From: Actinomycetales bacterium
GTDB taxonomy: Bacteria > Actinomycetota > Actinomycetes > Actinomycetales > Cellulomonadaceae
Length of the DNA: 15,285 nucleotides
Assembly: GCA_012514835.1 (NCBI GenBank)
Contig: JAAYZM010000083.1
Coordinates: 1 to 15,285 of the forward strand
Reading direction: 5' to 3'
Under the pieces are notes generated by a model. The model saw only the letters and a program-made list of their open reading frames with translations, was not told the origin of the DNA and did no database searches. Positions 6,501 to 13,721 of the stretch are shown piece after piece. The position numbers and the translations under genes were made by a program. The stretch's first letter is position 1. Each line of letters begins with the position of its first letter.

Positions 6501-7409
6501 GGCCAGCGGGCTGCCCGTGAGTCGCTCGTAGGCCTCGAGGTAGCGGGCGCGCGTGCGCTCCACCACGTCCGCGGGCAGGGGCGGCGGGGGCGTGGTACCG
6601 TGGCGGTCCCACCCGGAGGCGTCCGAGGTGAGCCAGTCGCGCACGAACTGCTTGTCGAAGCTGGGCTGCGCGCCGCCGGGCGCCCACAAGTCCGCAGGCC
6701 AGAAGCGCGAGGAGTCCGGCGTGAGGACCTCGTCGCCGAGCACGATCTCCCCCGTGGCGTCGCGCCCGAACTCGAGCTTGGTGTCCGCGAGGATCACGCC
6801 GCGCTCACGCGCTAAGTGCTCGGCCTGCGAGTACACCTCGAGGGTGAGGGTCCGCAGGTGCTCGGCGTCGTCGGCCCCGATCGTGGCCGCGACCGTCGCG
6901 AAGTCGACGTTCTCGTCGTGGTCCCCGAGCTCCGCCTTGGTCGCGGGCGTGAAGATCGGCTCCGGGAGGCGCGAACCGTCCACGAGGCCTTCCGGGAGCG
7001 GCACCCCGCACACGGCCTGGCCCTCGCGGTACTCGACCAGCCCGGAGCCGGTGAGGTAGCCGCGCGCGACGCACTCGACGGGAAACATCTCGAGCCGCTG
7101 GCACACCATCGCGCGCCCGCGCACGGCGTCCGGCACGTCGAGCGACACGACGTGGTTCGCCACGACGCCCTCGAGCTGCGCGAACCACCACAGGCTCAGC
7201 TGCGTCAGCACCACGCCCTTGTCCGGGATGGGGGTGTCGAGCACGAAGTCGTACGCACTGATGCGGTCGCTCGCGACCACGAGGACCACGTCACCGTCCG
7301 GGTGCGGCCCGTCCGGCTCGTAGAGGTCGCGCACCTTGCCGGAGTAGACGTGGCGCCAGCCGTCCAGCACGGGGGCGGTGCCTTCCGCCGACGGCGTTCC
7401 CCCGGTCAC
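6495..7409 (-). CDS. purC: Phosphoribosylaminoimidazole-succinocarboxamide (SAICAR) synthase
   Basis: A 304-residue enzyme of de novo purine synthesis that joins CAIR and aspartate using ATP to give SAICAR, in the cytoplasm. Motifs in order are YSGKVRDLYE (22-31), VVASDRISAYDFVL (44-57), PIPDKGVVLTQLSLWWF (60-76), VARGYLTGSG (114-123), PIFTPATKAELGDHDENV (151-168), LADTKLEFG (208-216) and DEVLTPDSSRFW (226-237). The length agrees with the actinobacterial/yeast-type enzyme. The GTG start (7407-7409) overlaps the purD stop as GTGA, which argues for coupled translation after purD. A continuous frame ends at TGA 6495-6497. No terminator is visible before the convergent acetyltransferase gene. Confidence 0.97.
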   Translation of the reverse strand: MTGGTPSAEGTAPVLDGWRHVYSGKVRDLYEPDGPHPDGDVVLVVASDRISAYDFVLDTPIPDKGVVLTQLSLWWFAQLEGVVANHVVSLDVPDAVRGRAMVCQRLEMFPVECVARGYLTGSGLVEYREGQAVCGVPLPEGLVDGSRLPEPIFTPATKAELGDHDENVDFATVAATIGADDAEHLRTLTLEVYSQAEHLARERGVILADTKLEFGRDATGEIVLGDEVLTPDSSRFWPADLWAPGGAQPSFDKQFVRDWLTSDASGWDRHGTTPPPPLPADVVERTRARYLEAYERLTGSPLAL

Positions 7410-8722
7410 TGCGCGCCCACGCTGACCCGGCCCTCCACGGCCGCGAGCGCGATGTCGCTGCGGTGGTGGGAGCCGTCGAGCTCGATCTGCGTGACGCCCG
7501 CGTAGGCGGCCTCGCGCGCGGCGGCGAGATCCGCGCCGACGCCGACGACGGACAGCACGCGACCGCCGTGCGAGACGAGCCGGCCTTCCAGTACCTCAGA
7601 GTCGTCGTCCCCCGCGGGGCTGCGCTGGAGGGTGGTCCCGGCGTGCAGCACGTGGACGCCCTCGAGGGCCTCGGCGTCCTGGATCCCGCCGATCTCATCG
7701 CCCGCGCGAACCGATCCCGGGTAGCCCTCGGACGCGACCACCACGGTGACGGCGGCGTCCTCGGACCAGCGCAGGGGCGGCAGCTCGGCGAGCGTCCCGG
7801 TCGCGGCGGCAAGCAGGAGCGCACCGAAGGGGCTGCGCAGGCGGGCGAGCACCACCTGGGTCTCGGGGTCGCCGAAGCGCGCGTTGAACTCGACCACGCG
7901 GGTGCCGCGGCTCGTGAGCGCGAGGCCCACGTACAGGACGCCCACGAACGGCGTGCCGCGGCGGGCCATCTCCTCGACGGTGGGCCGGGCGACGCGCTCG
8001 ACGACCTCCTCGACGAGGTCCGCGGGGCACCACGGCAGCGGGGTGTACGCGCCCATGCCACCGGTGTTGGGGCCCGCGTCCCCGTCGCCCACGCGCTTGA
8101 AGTCCTGGGCGGGAACCAAGGGGACCACGTCGCGGCCGTCCGCGATGCAGAACAGCGAGACCTCGGGGCCGTCGAGGAACTCCTCGACCACGAGGCAGCC
8201 CTCGGCCTTGTCGAGGCACGCCCGCGCGTGCGCCACGGCGGCCTCGCGGTCCGAGGTCACCACGACGCCCTTGCCCGCCGCGAGACCGTCATCCTTGACC
8301 ACGTGCGGGGCACCGAACGCGTCGAGCGCCGCCTGCACCTGGGCGTCCTCCGTGCACACGTGGGCGAGGGCCGTGGGCACGCCCGCGGCGGCCATGACCT
8401 CCTTCGCGAAGGACTTCGAGCTCTCGAGCCGCGCCGCCGCGCCGGACGGGCCGAACGCGGGGATGCCCACCTCGCGCACCGCGTCCGCGACACCCGCCGC
8501 GAGGGGCGCCTCGGGGCCGATCACCACGAGGTCCGCGGCGAGCTCGGTCGCGAGGGCCGCGACGGCCGCGCCGTCGAGCTGGTCCACGGCGTGCAGCGTG
8601 GCGAGCTGCCCGATGCCCGGGTTGCCCGGGGCGGCGTGCAGCTCGTGACCGTCGACGTCGAGCGACAGCGTGTGGACGATGGCGTGCTCGCGGGCACCTG
8701 TTCCGATGACGAGGATCCTCAC
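7406..8722 (-). CDS. purD: Phosphoribosylamine-glycine ligase (GAR synthetase)
   Basis: A 438-residue ATP-grasp enzyme catalysing the second step of purine synthesis, ligation of glycine to phosphoribosylamine. Visible features are the N-terminal ILVIGTGAREHA (3-14), APGNPGIGQLA (31-41), VVIGPEAPLAAG (66-77), the ATP-grasp strand VVKDDGLAAGKGVVV (141-155), PAQDFKRVGDGDAGPNTGGM (204-223) and RVVEFNARFGDPETQ (275-289). The start is a GTG (8720-8722), chosen because it begins the conserved first strand. The upstream Shine-Dalgarno is weak. It begins 14 bases after the stop of the MntR-like gene, so it may be read from the metal operon; no separate promoter is evident in that gap. It overlaps purC by four bases. 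Confidence 0.97.
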   Translation of the reverse strand: MRILVIGTGAREHAIVHTLSLDVDGHELHAAPGNPGIGQLATLHAVDQLDGAAVAALATELAADLVVIGPEAPLAAGVADAVREVGIPAFGPSGAAARLESSKSFAKEVMAAAGVPTALAHVCTEDAQVQAALDAFGAPHVVKDDGLAAGKGVVVTSDREAAVAHARACLDKAEGCLVVEEFLDGPEVSLFCIADGRDVVPLVPAQDFKRVGDGDAGPNTGGMGAYTPLPWCPADLVEEVVERVARPTVEEMARRGTPFVGVLYVGLALTSRGTRVVEFNARFGDPETQVVLARLRSPFGALLLAAATGTLAELPPLRWSEDAAVTVVVASEGYPGSVRAGDEIGGIQDAEALEGVHVLHAGTTLQRSPAGDDDSEVLEGRLVSHGGRVLSVVGVGADLAAAREAAYAGVTQIELDGSHHRSDIALAAVEGRVSVGAQ

Positions 8723-8736
8723 GGCGCCGAGCCTAC

Positions 8737-9402
8737 CTAGCCCTCAGTCGTCACCCACACGGCGTCCGCGGCGGCGAGCCCGAGCGAGACGGCCGCCTCA
8801 CCCACCTCCACCTCGACGGTCCCCACCAACTCGCGCCGCGCCAGCACGCGCACCGGGGCATCGAGCACGAGCCCCACCTGCGCGAAGTAGCGCAGCAGCG
8901 CGGGCTCGGCGTCGGACACGCGTGCCACCACCCCGCGTGCACCCTCGGCGAGCGCGGAGAGTCGCACGGCGGCGGGGCGCGGGACGGTGCCGTCGCGCGC
9001 GGGGATCGGGTCGCCGTGCGGGTCACGCTCGGGGTGACCCAGCCGCGCGGCGAGCCGCTCGACGAACTCGTCCGAGACGGCGTGCTCGAGCACCTCCGCC
9101 TCGTCGTGCACCTCGTCCCAGCCGTAGCCCAGGTACTCGACCAGGAACGTCTCGATGAGCCGGTGCTTGCGCACCACGGCGAGCGCGGCGTCCCGTCCTT
9201 CGTCGGTCAGTCCAATGGAGCCGTAGGGGGCGTGCTCAAGCAGACCTTGCGCGGTCAGCCGCTTCACGCCGTCGGACACGGACGAGACGGACAGGCCCAG
9301 TCGCGCCGCGAGCGCGGTGGTGGTGGGGCCGTCGTCGTCCCACTCGCGCGCGGCCCACACGACCTTGAGGTAGTCCTGCGTGGCGGGGGTCAGGGTGGTC
9401 AT
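8737..9402 (-). CDS. MntR-like metal-dependent transcriptional repressor (DtxR family)
   Basis: A 221-residue DtxR-family protein with an N-terminal winged helix-turn-helix (TTTALAARLGLSVSSVSDGVKRLTAQGLL, about residues 27-55), a dimerisation/metal domain, and a C-terminal SH3/FeoA-like domain. Aligned by eye, candidate metal ligands are Asp10, His80, Glu84, His99, Glu103, Glu106 and His107. Asp10 and Glu103 stand where iron-sensing DtxR has Met10 and Cys102; MntR of Bacillus has Asp and Glu there, so manganese sensing is favoured. MntR Glu11 corresponds to Lys13 here, so it is not a textbook MntR. The ATG overlaps the permease stop (ATGA, 9399-9402). As the last gene of the operon it probably represses its own transporter through the palindrome at 12091-12108. 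Confidence 0.92.
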   Translation of the reverse strand: MTTLTPATQDYLKVVWAAREWDDDGPTTTALAARLGLSVSSVSDGVKRLTAQGLLEHAPYGSIGLTDEGRDAALAVVRKHRLIETFLVEYLGYGWDEVHDEAEVLEHAVSDEFVERLAARLGHPERDPHGDPIPARDGTVPRPAAVRLSALAEGARGVVARVSDAEPALLRYFAQVGLVLDAPVRVLARRELVGTVEVEVGEAAVSLGLAAADAVWVTTEG

Positions 9403-10292
9403 GCGCGGTTCCCTTCGGGGGCGGGGGATGCGGGGCCGACGAAGGCCTTGCGGGCGCGACGGCGCGCGACGCGGCGGGCGAGCACCCCGTGGCGGGGGCT
9501 GGCGAGGTAGACGACCGCGAACACGAGGCTCATGGTGAGGACCACCACGCCGCCGGGCGACGCGTCGAGCCAGAAGCTCGCGTAGATGCCGAGGATCGCG
9601 CACGCGCCCGCGATCGCCGGGGCGATCAGCAGCATGCGCGCGAAGCGGTCCGTGAGCAGATAGGCCGTGGCGCCGGGGATGATGAGCAGCGCGACCACGA
9701 GGATGACTCCCACGGCTTGGAGCGCCGTGACCGTGACCACTGCGAGCAGGCCCAGCAGGAGCGCGGAGAGCCAGCGCGGGGACAGGCCGATCGCGAACGC
9801 GTGGATCGGGTCGAACGCGAAGAGGGTCAGGTCGCGGCGCTTCGCGACGAGGACGACGACGGCGAGCGCGGCGAGGACGAACACCTGGACTGCGTCGCCG
9901 GTCGAGACGCCCAGCAGGTTCCCGAACAGGATGTGGGCGAGGTCCGTCTGGCTCGGTGTCACGGAGATCAGCACGAGGCCCAGCGCGAAGATCGACGTGA
10001 ACACCACCCCGATCGCAGTGTCCTCCTTGAGGCGGCTCGAGTCCCGCAGGCCGCCGATCAGCGCGACGGCAATGAGCGCGAACACGAGCGCCCCGATCGC
10101 GAACGGCGCACCGAGCACGTACGCGAGCACCACGCCGGGCAGCACGGCGTGCGAGACCGCGTCGCCCATGAGCGCCCAGCCGATCAGCACGAGCCAGCAC
10201 GAGAGCACCGCGCACACCACGGCCGCGACGGTGGTGACGGTGAGGGCGCGCACGAAGAACTCGTACGTCAGCGGGTCGGTGAGCCAGCTCAT
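9399..10292 (-). CDS. Manganese/zinc-type ABC transporter permease (ABC-3 family)
   Basis: A 297-residue membrane subunit of the MntB/ZnuB/TroC family. It has about eight or nine hydrophobic helices and the family segments LSCWLVLIGWALMGDAVSHA (near residue 30), the cytoplasmic coupling region SSRLKEDTAIGVVFTSIFALG, ILFGNLLGVS, and LQAVGVILVVALLIIPGATA. The C-terminus is a basic, hydrophilic tail rich in Arg followed by Pro/Ala. The ATG (10290-10292) overlaps the ATPase stop, and its own stop overlaps the regulator start, so the four proteins are probably translated in a fixed chain. Metal specificity cannot be assigned from the permease; the binding protein and regulator favour manganese. 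Confidence 0.95.
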   Translation of the reverse strand: MSWLTDPLTYEFFVRALTVTTVAAVVCAVLSCWLVLIGWALMGDAVSHAVLPGVVLAYVLGAPFAIGALVFALIAVALIGGLRDSSRLKEDTAIGVVFTSIFALGLVLISVTPSQTDLAHILFGNLLGVSTGDAVQVFVLAALAVVVLVAKRRDLTLFAFDPIHAFAIGLSPRWLSALLLGLLAVVTVTALQAVGVILVVALLIIPGATAYLLTDRFARMLLIAPAIAGACAILGIYASFWLDASPGGVVVLTMSLVFAVVYLASPRHGVLARRVARRRARKAFVGPASPAPEGNRA

Positions 10293-11014
10293 GCGAGCGA
10301 CCTCCCCGCGAACGCGCGGGCGAGCGAGTGCGGTTCGAGCATCGCGGCGGGCTCGCCCTGGTCCAGCACGGTGCCCGCGACGAGCGCGACCTCGTCGCAC
10401 AGCGCCGGGACGGTGTCGAGGTCGTGGGTCGAGACGAGCACGGTGGCGCCTGCGGCGGCGAGCTCGCGGATCAGCGCCGTGAGGTCTTCTTGCGTGCCCG
10501 TGTCGACGCCCGCGAAGGGCTCGTCGAGGAGCAGCAGATTCGCTTCTTGCGCGATGGCCCGGGCCGCGAACGCGCGCTTCCGCTGCCCGCCCGAGAGCGC
10601 GCCGATCTGGCGGTCTGCGAGCGCGGTCAGGCCCACCCTCGCGAGGGCCGCCTCGACCGCCTCGCGGTCCCCTTCGCGTGGGCGGCGCAGCACGCCCTGG
10701 TGGGCGAACCGACCCGTCGCCACGACGTCCTGCACGCTCAGGGGGAAGTCCCAGTCCACGTCCTCGGACTGCGGAACGTACGCGATGCCCCCCGCGCGGC
10801 GGGCCTTCGCGGGCGGGGCACCGTCCACGTGCACGACGCCGGACACCGGGCGCACCAGGCCCAGCACGGACCGCAACAGCGTGGTCTTGCCCGCACCGTT
10901 CATGCCGACGAGCCCGCACACCCGCCCGCGCTCGACTCGCAGCGTCGCGCCGGTCAGCGCGAGGATGTCGCTGAAGCGCACCTCGAGGTCCTCCACCTGG
11001 ACCGCGGCGGTCAT
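10289..11014 (-). CDS. Manganese/zinc-type ABC transporter ATP-binding protein
   Basis: A complete 241-residue ABC ATPase. Walker A is GMNGAGKT (37-44), the Q-loop is YVPQSEDVDWDFP (Gln82), the signature is LSGGQRKR (140-147), Walker B is LLLLDEP (160-166) and the H-loop is STHDL (His197). The PQSEDVDWDFP sequence after the Q-loop is characteristic of the Mn/Zn/Fe chelate (MntB/SitB/ZnuC) subfamily. The ATG (11012-11014) overlaps the binding-protein stop as ATGA. It should pair with the permease encoded at 9399-10292 to drive uptake of the metal delivered by the lipoprotein. Confidence 0.96.
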   Translation of the reverse strand: MTAAVQVEDLEVRFSDILALTGATLRVERGRVCGLVGMNGAGKTTLLRSVLGLVRPVSGVVHVDGAPPAKARRAGGIAYVPQSEDVDWDFPLSVQDVVATGRFAHQGVLRRPREGDREAVEAALARVGLTALADRQIGALSGGQRKRAFAARAIAQEANLLLLDEPFAGVDTGTQEDLTALIRELAAAGATVLVSTHDLDTVPALCDEVALVAGTVLDQGEPAAMLEPHSLARAFAGRSLA

Positions 11015-12090
11015 CGCGCGCCCTCCGTTCGGTCGCTTGGCACGGACGAGGTCCCTGTGCCCGCCGTCGGACCCGCTGCCTCCGGCGCTGCCGTCTCCCC
11101 AGGGTCCGCCGTCGGCCCCGTGAGGCCCGCGACGATCACGTCCACGTCGTGGCGCAACAGGTCGAGGTAGGTGGGCACGGGACCGTCCGGGGCGGAGAGC
11201 GAGTCGACGTAGAGCGTCCCGGCAACCCGCGTGCCCGAGGACTCCGCGACGCGCTCCATGGGCTCCGCCGAGACCGTCGACTCGCAGAACACGGCGGGCA
11301 CCTCGCGCTCGCGGACCAGGTCGATCACGCGCGCGACGCGCCGCGGGGTGGCCTGCTGCTCGGCGTTGACGGGCCAGACGTAGGCCTCCTCGAGCCCGGC
11401 GTCGCGCGCGAGATAGGAGAACGCGCCCTCGCACGTGACGAGCACGCGGCGCTCGGGCGGGATGGTCGCGACGGCGGTGCGCAGCTCGGCGCCCAGCGTG
11501 GCGAGCTCCGCGGCGAGCGTCTCGGCGTTGGCGCGGTACTCGCTCGCTCCGGCGGGGTCGAGGTCCGCGAACGCCTCCGCGGCCGCGCGCGCGTAGTGCG
11601 CCCCGCCCGCGGGCGACATCCACGCGTGCGGGTTCGGGTGGGCGGGGTCGCCCTCGATGCCGATCGGGTCGAGGCCCGCGCTCAGCACCACGTGCGGCAC
11701 GTCGAGCTCCGCGACGAAGCGCTCGAACCACGCCTCGAGGCCGAGCCCGTTGTCGAGGATCAGGTCCGCGTCCGCGGCGCGCCGCAGGTCACCGGGCGTG
11801 GGCTCGTAGCCGTGGATCTCGGCACCGATCTTGGTGATCGACTCGACGCGCAACCGGTCCCCGGCCACCTCGCCAGCCAGGTCCGCGAGCACCGTGAACG
11901 TCGTCAGCACCACGGGCCGCGAGTCCGAGGCCGCCCCGCCGGCCACGCTGCTGCCTCCCGGCGCATCCACCCCCACCGAGCACCCCGCAACCGTCCCGAG
12001 ACCCACCCCGAGAACCACACCGACCCGAGCGAGAGCAGCAACCCATCCCCGCCGTCGTCGGCCCCTGTTCTCCGCCACACCCAACACCAT
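11011..12090 (-). CDS. Manganese-type ABC transporter substrate-binding lipoprotein (ZnuA/PsaA/MntC family)
   Basis: A 359-residue cluster A-I metal-binding protein. A basic N-terminus and hydrophobic stretch end in the lipobox VAGC (Cys37). The four ligand positions of PsaA are matched: His93 in EIHGYEPTP, His155 in NPHAWMSP, Glu221 in CEGAF and Asp296 in YVDSLS. The spacings 155-221 (66) and 221-296 (75) equal those of PsaA His139-Glu205-Asp280. There is no His-rich loop, which argues against a zinc ZnuA. The last 30 or so residues are a Thr/Ala/Pro/Gly-rich tail. I use the ATG at 12090. A GTG at 12078 is possible if the mRNA is leaderless, since TATGGT (12086-12091) could be a -10. The stop overlaps the ATPase start. 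Confidence 0.93.
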   Translation of the reverse strand: MVLGVAENRGRRRRGWVAALARVGVVLGVGLGTVAGCSVGVDAPGGSSVAGGAASDSRPVVLTTFTVLADLAGEVAGDRLRVESITKIGAEIHGYEPTPGDLRRAADADLILDNGLGLEAWFERFVAELDVPHVVLSAGLDPIGIEGDPAHPNPHAWMSPAGGAHYARAAAEAFADLDPAGASEYRANAETLAAELATLGAELRTAVATIPPERRVLVTCEGAFSYLARDAGLEEAYVWPVNAEQQATPRRVARVIDLVREREVPAVFCESTVSAEPMERVAESSGTRVAGTLYVDSLSAPDGPVPTYLDLLRHDVDVIVAGLTGPTADPGETAAPEAAGPTAGTGTSSVPSDRTEGAR

Positions 12091-12108
12091 AGTTCGCCTA
12101 CCCGAACT
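12091..12108 (-). promoter_or_regulatory. DtxR-like palindrome at the start of the manganese operon (putative MntR operator)
   Basis: The minus strand reads AGTTCGGGTAGGCGAACT, an inverted repeat with 6-bp arms (AGTTCG/CGAACT) and a 6-base centre, ending one base before the ATG. A 19-mer starting at 12106 matches the DtxR consensus TTAGGTTAGGCTAACCTAA at 12 of 19 positions by eye, mainly in the GTAGGCxAAC core. A -10-like TATGGT follows at 12086-12091. The operon ends with a DtxR-family regulator, so autoregulation at this site is the likely reading. No good -35 hexamer is seen. Confidence 0.6.
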
Positions 12109-12120
12109 CTCCCACCCCCT

Positions 12121-12196
12121 CCGCTGACTTCGGCAGTCCCAACCCACTTCGGCAGGCGCACATGCCGAAGTCAGCCGAAACTGCCGAAGTCAGCGG
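12121..12196. repeat. Nested inverted repeat with four copies of an ACTTCGGCA core
   Basis: Outer arms 12121-12137 and 12180-12196 are perfect 17-base reverse complements (ACTGCCGAAGTCAGCGG on the right). Inside lie second arms 12146-12154 and 12163-12171 (ACTTCGGCA/TGCCGAAGT) with an 8-base loop, and 8 bases separate outer and inner arm on each side. On each side the core repeats with period 19 (12127 and 12146; 12163 and 12182). It lies between purA and the metal operon, upstream of the DtxR-like palindrome. No coding role is seen. Confidence 0.9.
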
Positions 12197-12236
12197 GAGG
12201 AGGGGGCGGGCTGGGTGCGCGCGGGCATGCCACTGG

Positions 12237-12281
12237 CGCCGAGATAGGCAGTTGCTGCTCCGGCAACTGCCTATCTCGGCG
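12237..12281 (-). terminator. Long hairpin behind purA, without a T-tract (probable terminator)
   Basis: Perfect 19-base arms CGCCGAGATAGGCAGTTGC (12237-12255) and its reverse complement (12263-12281) enclose a 7-base loop. It starts 17 bases after the purA stop on the minus strand. No T-run follows the hairpin in either direction. Actinomycetes often use long hairpins without a U-tail as terminators, so ending the purA transcript before the metal operon is the likeliest role. It may instead belong to a repeat family like the element at 12121-12196. Confidence 0.6.
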
Positions 12282-12298
12282 AGAGGGGGGTGCTGGGG

Positions 12299-13591
12299 TT
12301 ACTGGGTGGGGAGGAGGTCGTGGCGGGTGATCGTCGCCTCGCGGTCCGGGCCCACGCCGATCGCGGAGATGCGGGTGCCGCTGACCGACTCGAGGTACTC
12401 GACGTAGCGCTGCGCATTGATGGGCAGGTCCTCGAAGCGGCGCACGCCCGAGATGTCCTCGGTCCAGCCGTCGAGCTCCTCGTACACCGGCACGGCGTGG
12501 TGGAAGTCGCTCTGGTCGAGCGGCATCTCGTCGAAACGCTCGCCGTTGACCTCGTACGCGACGCACACGGGCACCTTCTCGAGCCCCGTGAGTACGTCGA
12601 GCTTGGTGAGCACCAGGTCGGTGAGCCCGTTGACGCGCGAGGAGTAGCGGGCGATCACGGCGTCGTACCAGCCGCAGCGGCGCGGGCGGCCCGTGGTGAC
12701 ACCGAACTCCCCGCCGGTCTGGCGCAGGTACTCGCCCATGTCGTCCTCGAGCTCCGTGGGGAACGGGCCCTCGCCCACGCGGGTCGTGTACGCCTTGATG
12801 ACGCCCACCACGCGGTCGATCCGGGTGGGCCCGATGCCCGAGCCCGTCACGGCGCCACCGGCGGTCGCGTTCGAGGAGGTCACGAACGGGTACGTGCCGT
12901 GGTCCACGTCGAGCATCGTGGCCTGGCCGGCCTCGAACAGGAGTGTCTTGCCGGCGTCGAGGGCCTGGTTCAGCTCGAGCGAGCAGTCCACCACCATGGG
13001 CTTGAGCCGCTCGGCGTACTGCAGCAGCTCCTCGACGGTCTCGTCCACCGTGATGGCGCGACGGTTGTAGACCTTCACGAGCAGGTGGTTCTTCTGGTCG
13101 AGCGCCCCCTCGACCTTCTGGCGCAGGATCTTCTCGTCGAACAGGTCCTGGATGCGGATGCCCACGCGCGAGATCTTGTCCGCGTATGCCGGACCGATCC
13201 CCCGGCCCGTGGTGCCGATCCGCCGCTTGCCGAGGAAGCGCTCGGAGACCTTGTCGATGGTGCGGTGGTACGGCGCGATGATGTGCGCCGCCGCGGAGAC
13301 CCGCAGCTTCGACACGTCCACGCCGCGCGCGATGAGCGCGTCGAGCTCGAAGAACAGCACTTCGAGGTCCACCACCACGCCGTTGCCGATCACGGGGATC
13401 ACCCCGGGGGTGAGGATGCCGCTCGGGAGCAGGTGCAGGGCGTACTTCTCCGTGCCGACCACGACGGTGTGCCCGGCGTTGTTGCCGCCGTTGAACTTCA
13501 CGACGTAGTCGACGCGCGAACCGAGCTGGTCGGTCGCCTTGCCCTTGCCCTCATCGCCCCACTGGGCGCCGACAACCACGACTGCTGGCAT
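12299..13591 (-). CDS. purA: Adenylosuccinate synthetase
   Basis: A 430-residue enzyme that converts IMP and aspartate to adenylosuccinate with GTP, the first committed step to AMP, in the cytoplasm. The N-terminus MPAVVVVGAQWGDEGKGK carries the GTP-binding loop with catalytic Asp13; NGGNNAGHT carries catalytic His41. Further motifs are IGTTGRGIGPAYADK, the IMP loop LFEAGQATMLDVDHGTYPFVTSSN, and TGRPRRCGWYDAV. In the IMP loop AGQA replaces the more common GAQG/GGQG, but the Gln is kept. The ATG at 13591 has AGGAG eleven bases upstream. The frame is open upstream to 14026 but that region is occupied by the DUF202 genes. A leader of about 75 bases with a possible -10 precedes it. Confidence 0.98.
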   Translation of the reverse strand: MPAVVVVGAQWGDEGKGKATDQLGSRVDYVVKFNGGNNAGHTVVVGTEKYALHLLPSGILTPGVIPVIGNGVVVDLEVLFFELDALIARGVDVSKLRVSAAAHIIAPYHRTIDKVSERFLGKRRIGTTGRGIGPAYADKISRVGIRIQDLFDEKILRQKVEGALDQKNHLLVKVYNRRAITVDETVEELLQYAERLKPMVVDCSLELNQALDAGKTLLFEAGQATMLDVDHGTYPFVTSSNATAGGAVTGSGIGPTRIDRVVGVIKAYTTRVGEGPFPTELEDDMGEYLRQTGGEFGVTTGRPRRCGWYDAVIARYSSRVNGLTDLVLTKLDVLTGLEKVPVCVAYEVNGERFDEMPLDQSDFHHAVPVYEELDGWTEDISGVRRFEDLPINAQRYVEYLESVSGTRISAIGVGPDREATITRHDLLPTQ

Positions 13592-13622
13592 CTGTAACAG
13601 CTCTCCTGACCTGCCTCGAAGG

Positions 13623-13639
13623 GGCCGCGGTGTGCGGCC
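13623..13639 (-). other. Small hairpin in the purA leader
   Basis: GGCCGC (13623-13628) and GCGGCC (13634-13639) form a 6-bp inverted repeat with a 5-base loop, about 30 bases before the purA start codon. It is short and in GC-rich DNA, so it may be chance. No known purine riboswitch pattern is recognisable in the leader. Confidence 0.25.
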
Positions 13640-13673
13640 GCGGGCACGGGCGGCAGTGACGAGTGCCCCGTAG

Positions 13674-13679
13674 AGATTA
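13674..13679 (-). promoter_or_regulatory. Possible -10 element of the purA promoter
   Basis: On the minus strand these bases read TAATCT, a fair -10 hexamer and the most AT-rich spot in the 130-base gap between the DUF202 pair and purA. It would give a leader of about 75 bases. No acceptable -35 hexamer is present at the usual spacing, so the call rests on the -10 alone. Confidence 0.35.
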
Positions 13680-13721
13680 CCGGAGCGTCGCCCGGGACGG
13701 CTCGGGCGCCCGCGAGGCGGG

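Noticed and set aside
8723..8742. Second iron box just before purD (minus strand CTAGGTAGGCTCGG)
   Set aside because: It shares only the TAGGCT core; aligned on that core fewer than half of the 19 consensus positions agree, and there is no second half-site.
9489..11123. Long plus-strand open frame (and similar ones at 501-1613, 2462-3745 and 12290-13597)
   Set aside because: They run antisense to well-recognised genes, their translations are Arg/Gly/Ala/His-rich low-complexity sequence, and no domain is seen. Open antisense frames are expected in DNA this GC-rich.
12121..12196. CRISPR-like array
   Set aside because: The repeated cores are only 9-13 bases, occur in both orientations with fixed short spacing, and no cas genes are present.
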